A model generated the notes under the pieces. That model was not told where the DNA came from. It saw only the letters and a program-made list of their open reading frames with translations, and did no database searches. Shown piece after piece: positions 5,535-5,835 of a DNA stretch of 5,835 nt; position 1 is the stretch's first letter, and each line of letters starts with the position of its first letter. Both the position numbers and the translations under genes were made by a program. This DNA is from Hadesarchaea archaeon (GTDB lineage: Archaea; Hadarchaeota; Hadarchaeia; Hadarchaeales; Hadarchaeaceae), in assembly GCA_014361095.1 (NCBI GenBank), contig JACIWF010000069.1, positions 1 to 5,835 on the forward strand. Direction: 5' to 3'.

Positions 5535-5835
5535 GCCTTGGCCTCCTTTCTGGCTTCTTCAATCCACTCAATCTTACCCAGCCCCGGCTGGCGCATGGTA
5601 AGGCCAATCTTTCCGGCCTTTGTCCCCCGCTTGAGGCTAACGGTGACGATGCGTGCCCTGACCTTGTCACCCTCTTTCAACGAACGCTTGGATTCCTTTC
5701 CATAAAGAACTCCCTTCTTCTTATCATAACCAACGAAGTCGTTCATCACCTGAGAGACGTGAACCAGCCCGTCAATGGGACCTAGTCTGATAAACGCGCC
5801 AAACTCAACTATTTCCACTATTTCACCCAAGACGA
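5531..5835 (-). CDS. rpoE1: RNA polymerase subunit Rpo7/RpoE1, C-terminal part (cut by window edge)
   Basis: The last 100 residues of the archaeal Rpo7 (RpoE') stalk subunit, which pairs with Rpo4/RpoF, binds nascent RNA and assists open-complex formation. The visible part is the S1/OB domain. It begins VLGEIVEIVEFGAFIRLGPIDGLVHVSQ and continues through YDKKKGVLYGKESKRSLKEGDKVRARIVTVSL to KIGLTMRQPGLGKIEWI and a charged tail, EEARKEAKA. The full protein is normally about 180-195 residues, so the N-terminal RNP-like half lies beyond the right edge. The TTG at 5830 is an internal leucine, not a start, because the reading frame stays open to the window end and GEIVEIVEFGAF is the middle of the family alignment. 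Its stop overlaps the spt4 start by 4 bp. Confidence 0.96.
   Translation of the reverse strand, partial: VLGEIVEIVEFGAFIRLGPIDGLVHVSQVMNDFVGYDKKKGVLYGKESKRSLKEGDKVRARIVTVSLKRGTKAGKIGLTMRQPGLGKIEWIEEARKEAKA
5542..5549 (-). promoter_or_regulatory. Ribosome binding site of spt4
   Basis: Minus-strand AAAGGAGG is a near-perfect site, 7 nt before the TTG at 5534. It decides the start, since no ATG in the correct place would leave the zinc-ribbon N-terminus intact. Confidence 0.7.

Noticed and set aside
5476..5670. 64-residue minus-strand open frame across the spt4/rpoE1 junction
   Set aside because: Out of frame with two firmly identified, overlapping genes and with a low-information sequence.
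1..5835. tRNA, rRNA, CRISPR array, insertion sequence or attachment site
   Set aside because: Almost all of the window is covered by conserved coding sequence. The gaps (71, 148 and 58 bp) contain no cloverleaf, direct repeat array or transposase remnants.

Overview
The window is archaeal. The pheS product has the archaeal/eukaryotic architecture (winged-helix N-terminus, about 500 residues). The pheT product is the short form, about 545 residues, without the bacterial tRNA-binding and FDX-ACB domains. An rpoE1 (Rpo7)-spt4 pair is present, promoters look like TATA boxes, and ribosome binding sites match the archaeal GGAGGTGAT consensus. Base composition looks intermediate (roughly half G+C by eye). 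The exact lineage cannot be fixed by reading; an uncultivated euryarchaeal or TACK-like group is possible, but this is a guess.

Layout from left to right. (1) A minus-strand pair: a small two-CBS-domain protein (315-785) followed 9 bp downstream by the N-terminal part of a Kef/CPA2-type cation:proton antiporter, which is cut by the left edge. The pair has its own TATA-like promoter near 834-841. (2) A minus-strand ATP-NAD kinase of the archaeal COG3199 type (863-1969). (3) A 148-bp divergent intergenic region (1970-2117) holding AT-rich TATA-like elements arranged as an inverted repeat, then a GC-rich leader in front of pheS. (4) pheS-pheT on the plus strand (2118-5290), overlapping by one base, encoding the two subunits of phenylalanyl-tRNA synthetase. 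(5) A 58-bp convergent gap. (6) Minus-strand spt4 and the 3' part of rpoE1/rpo7, overlapping by 4 bp and running off the right edge.

The content is mostly housekeeping: aminoacylation of tRNA-Phe, transcription initiation and elongation (Rpo7 stalk subunit and Spt4), and NADP supply. The more accessory part is an ion-transport pair in which the CBS protein probably senses an adenine nucleotide and regulates the antiporter. I see no mobile element, CRISPR array, tRNA, rRNA or clear foreign island. The least ordinary signals are regulatory: the symmetric promoter region between the NAD kinase and pheS, and possible masking of the pheS ribosome binding site.
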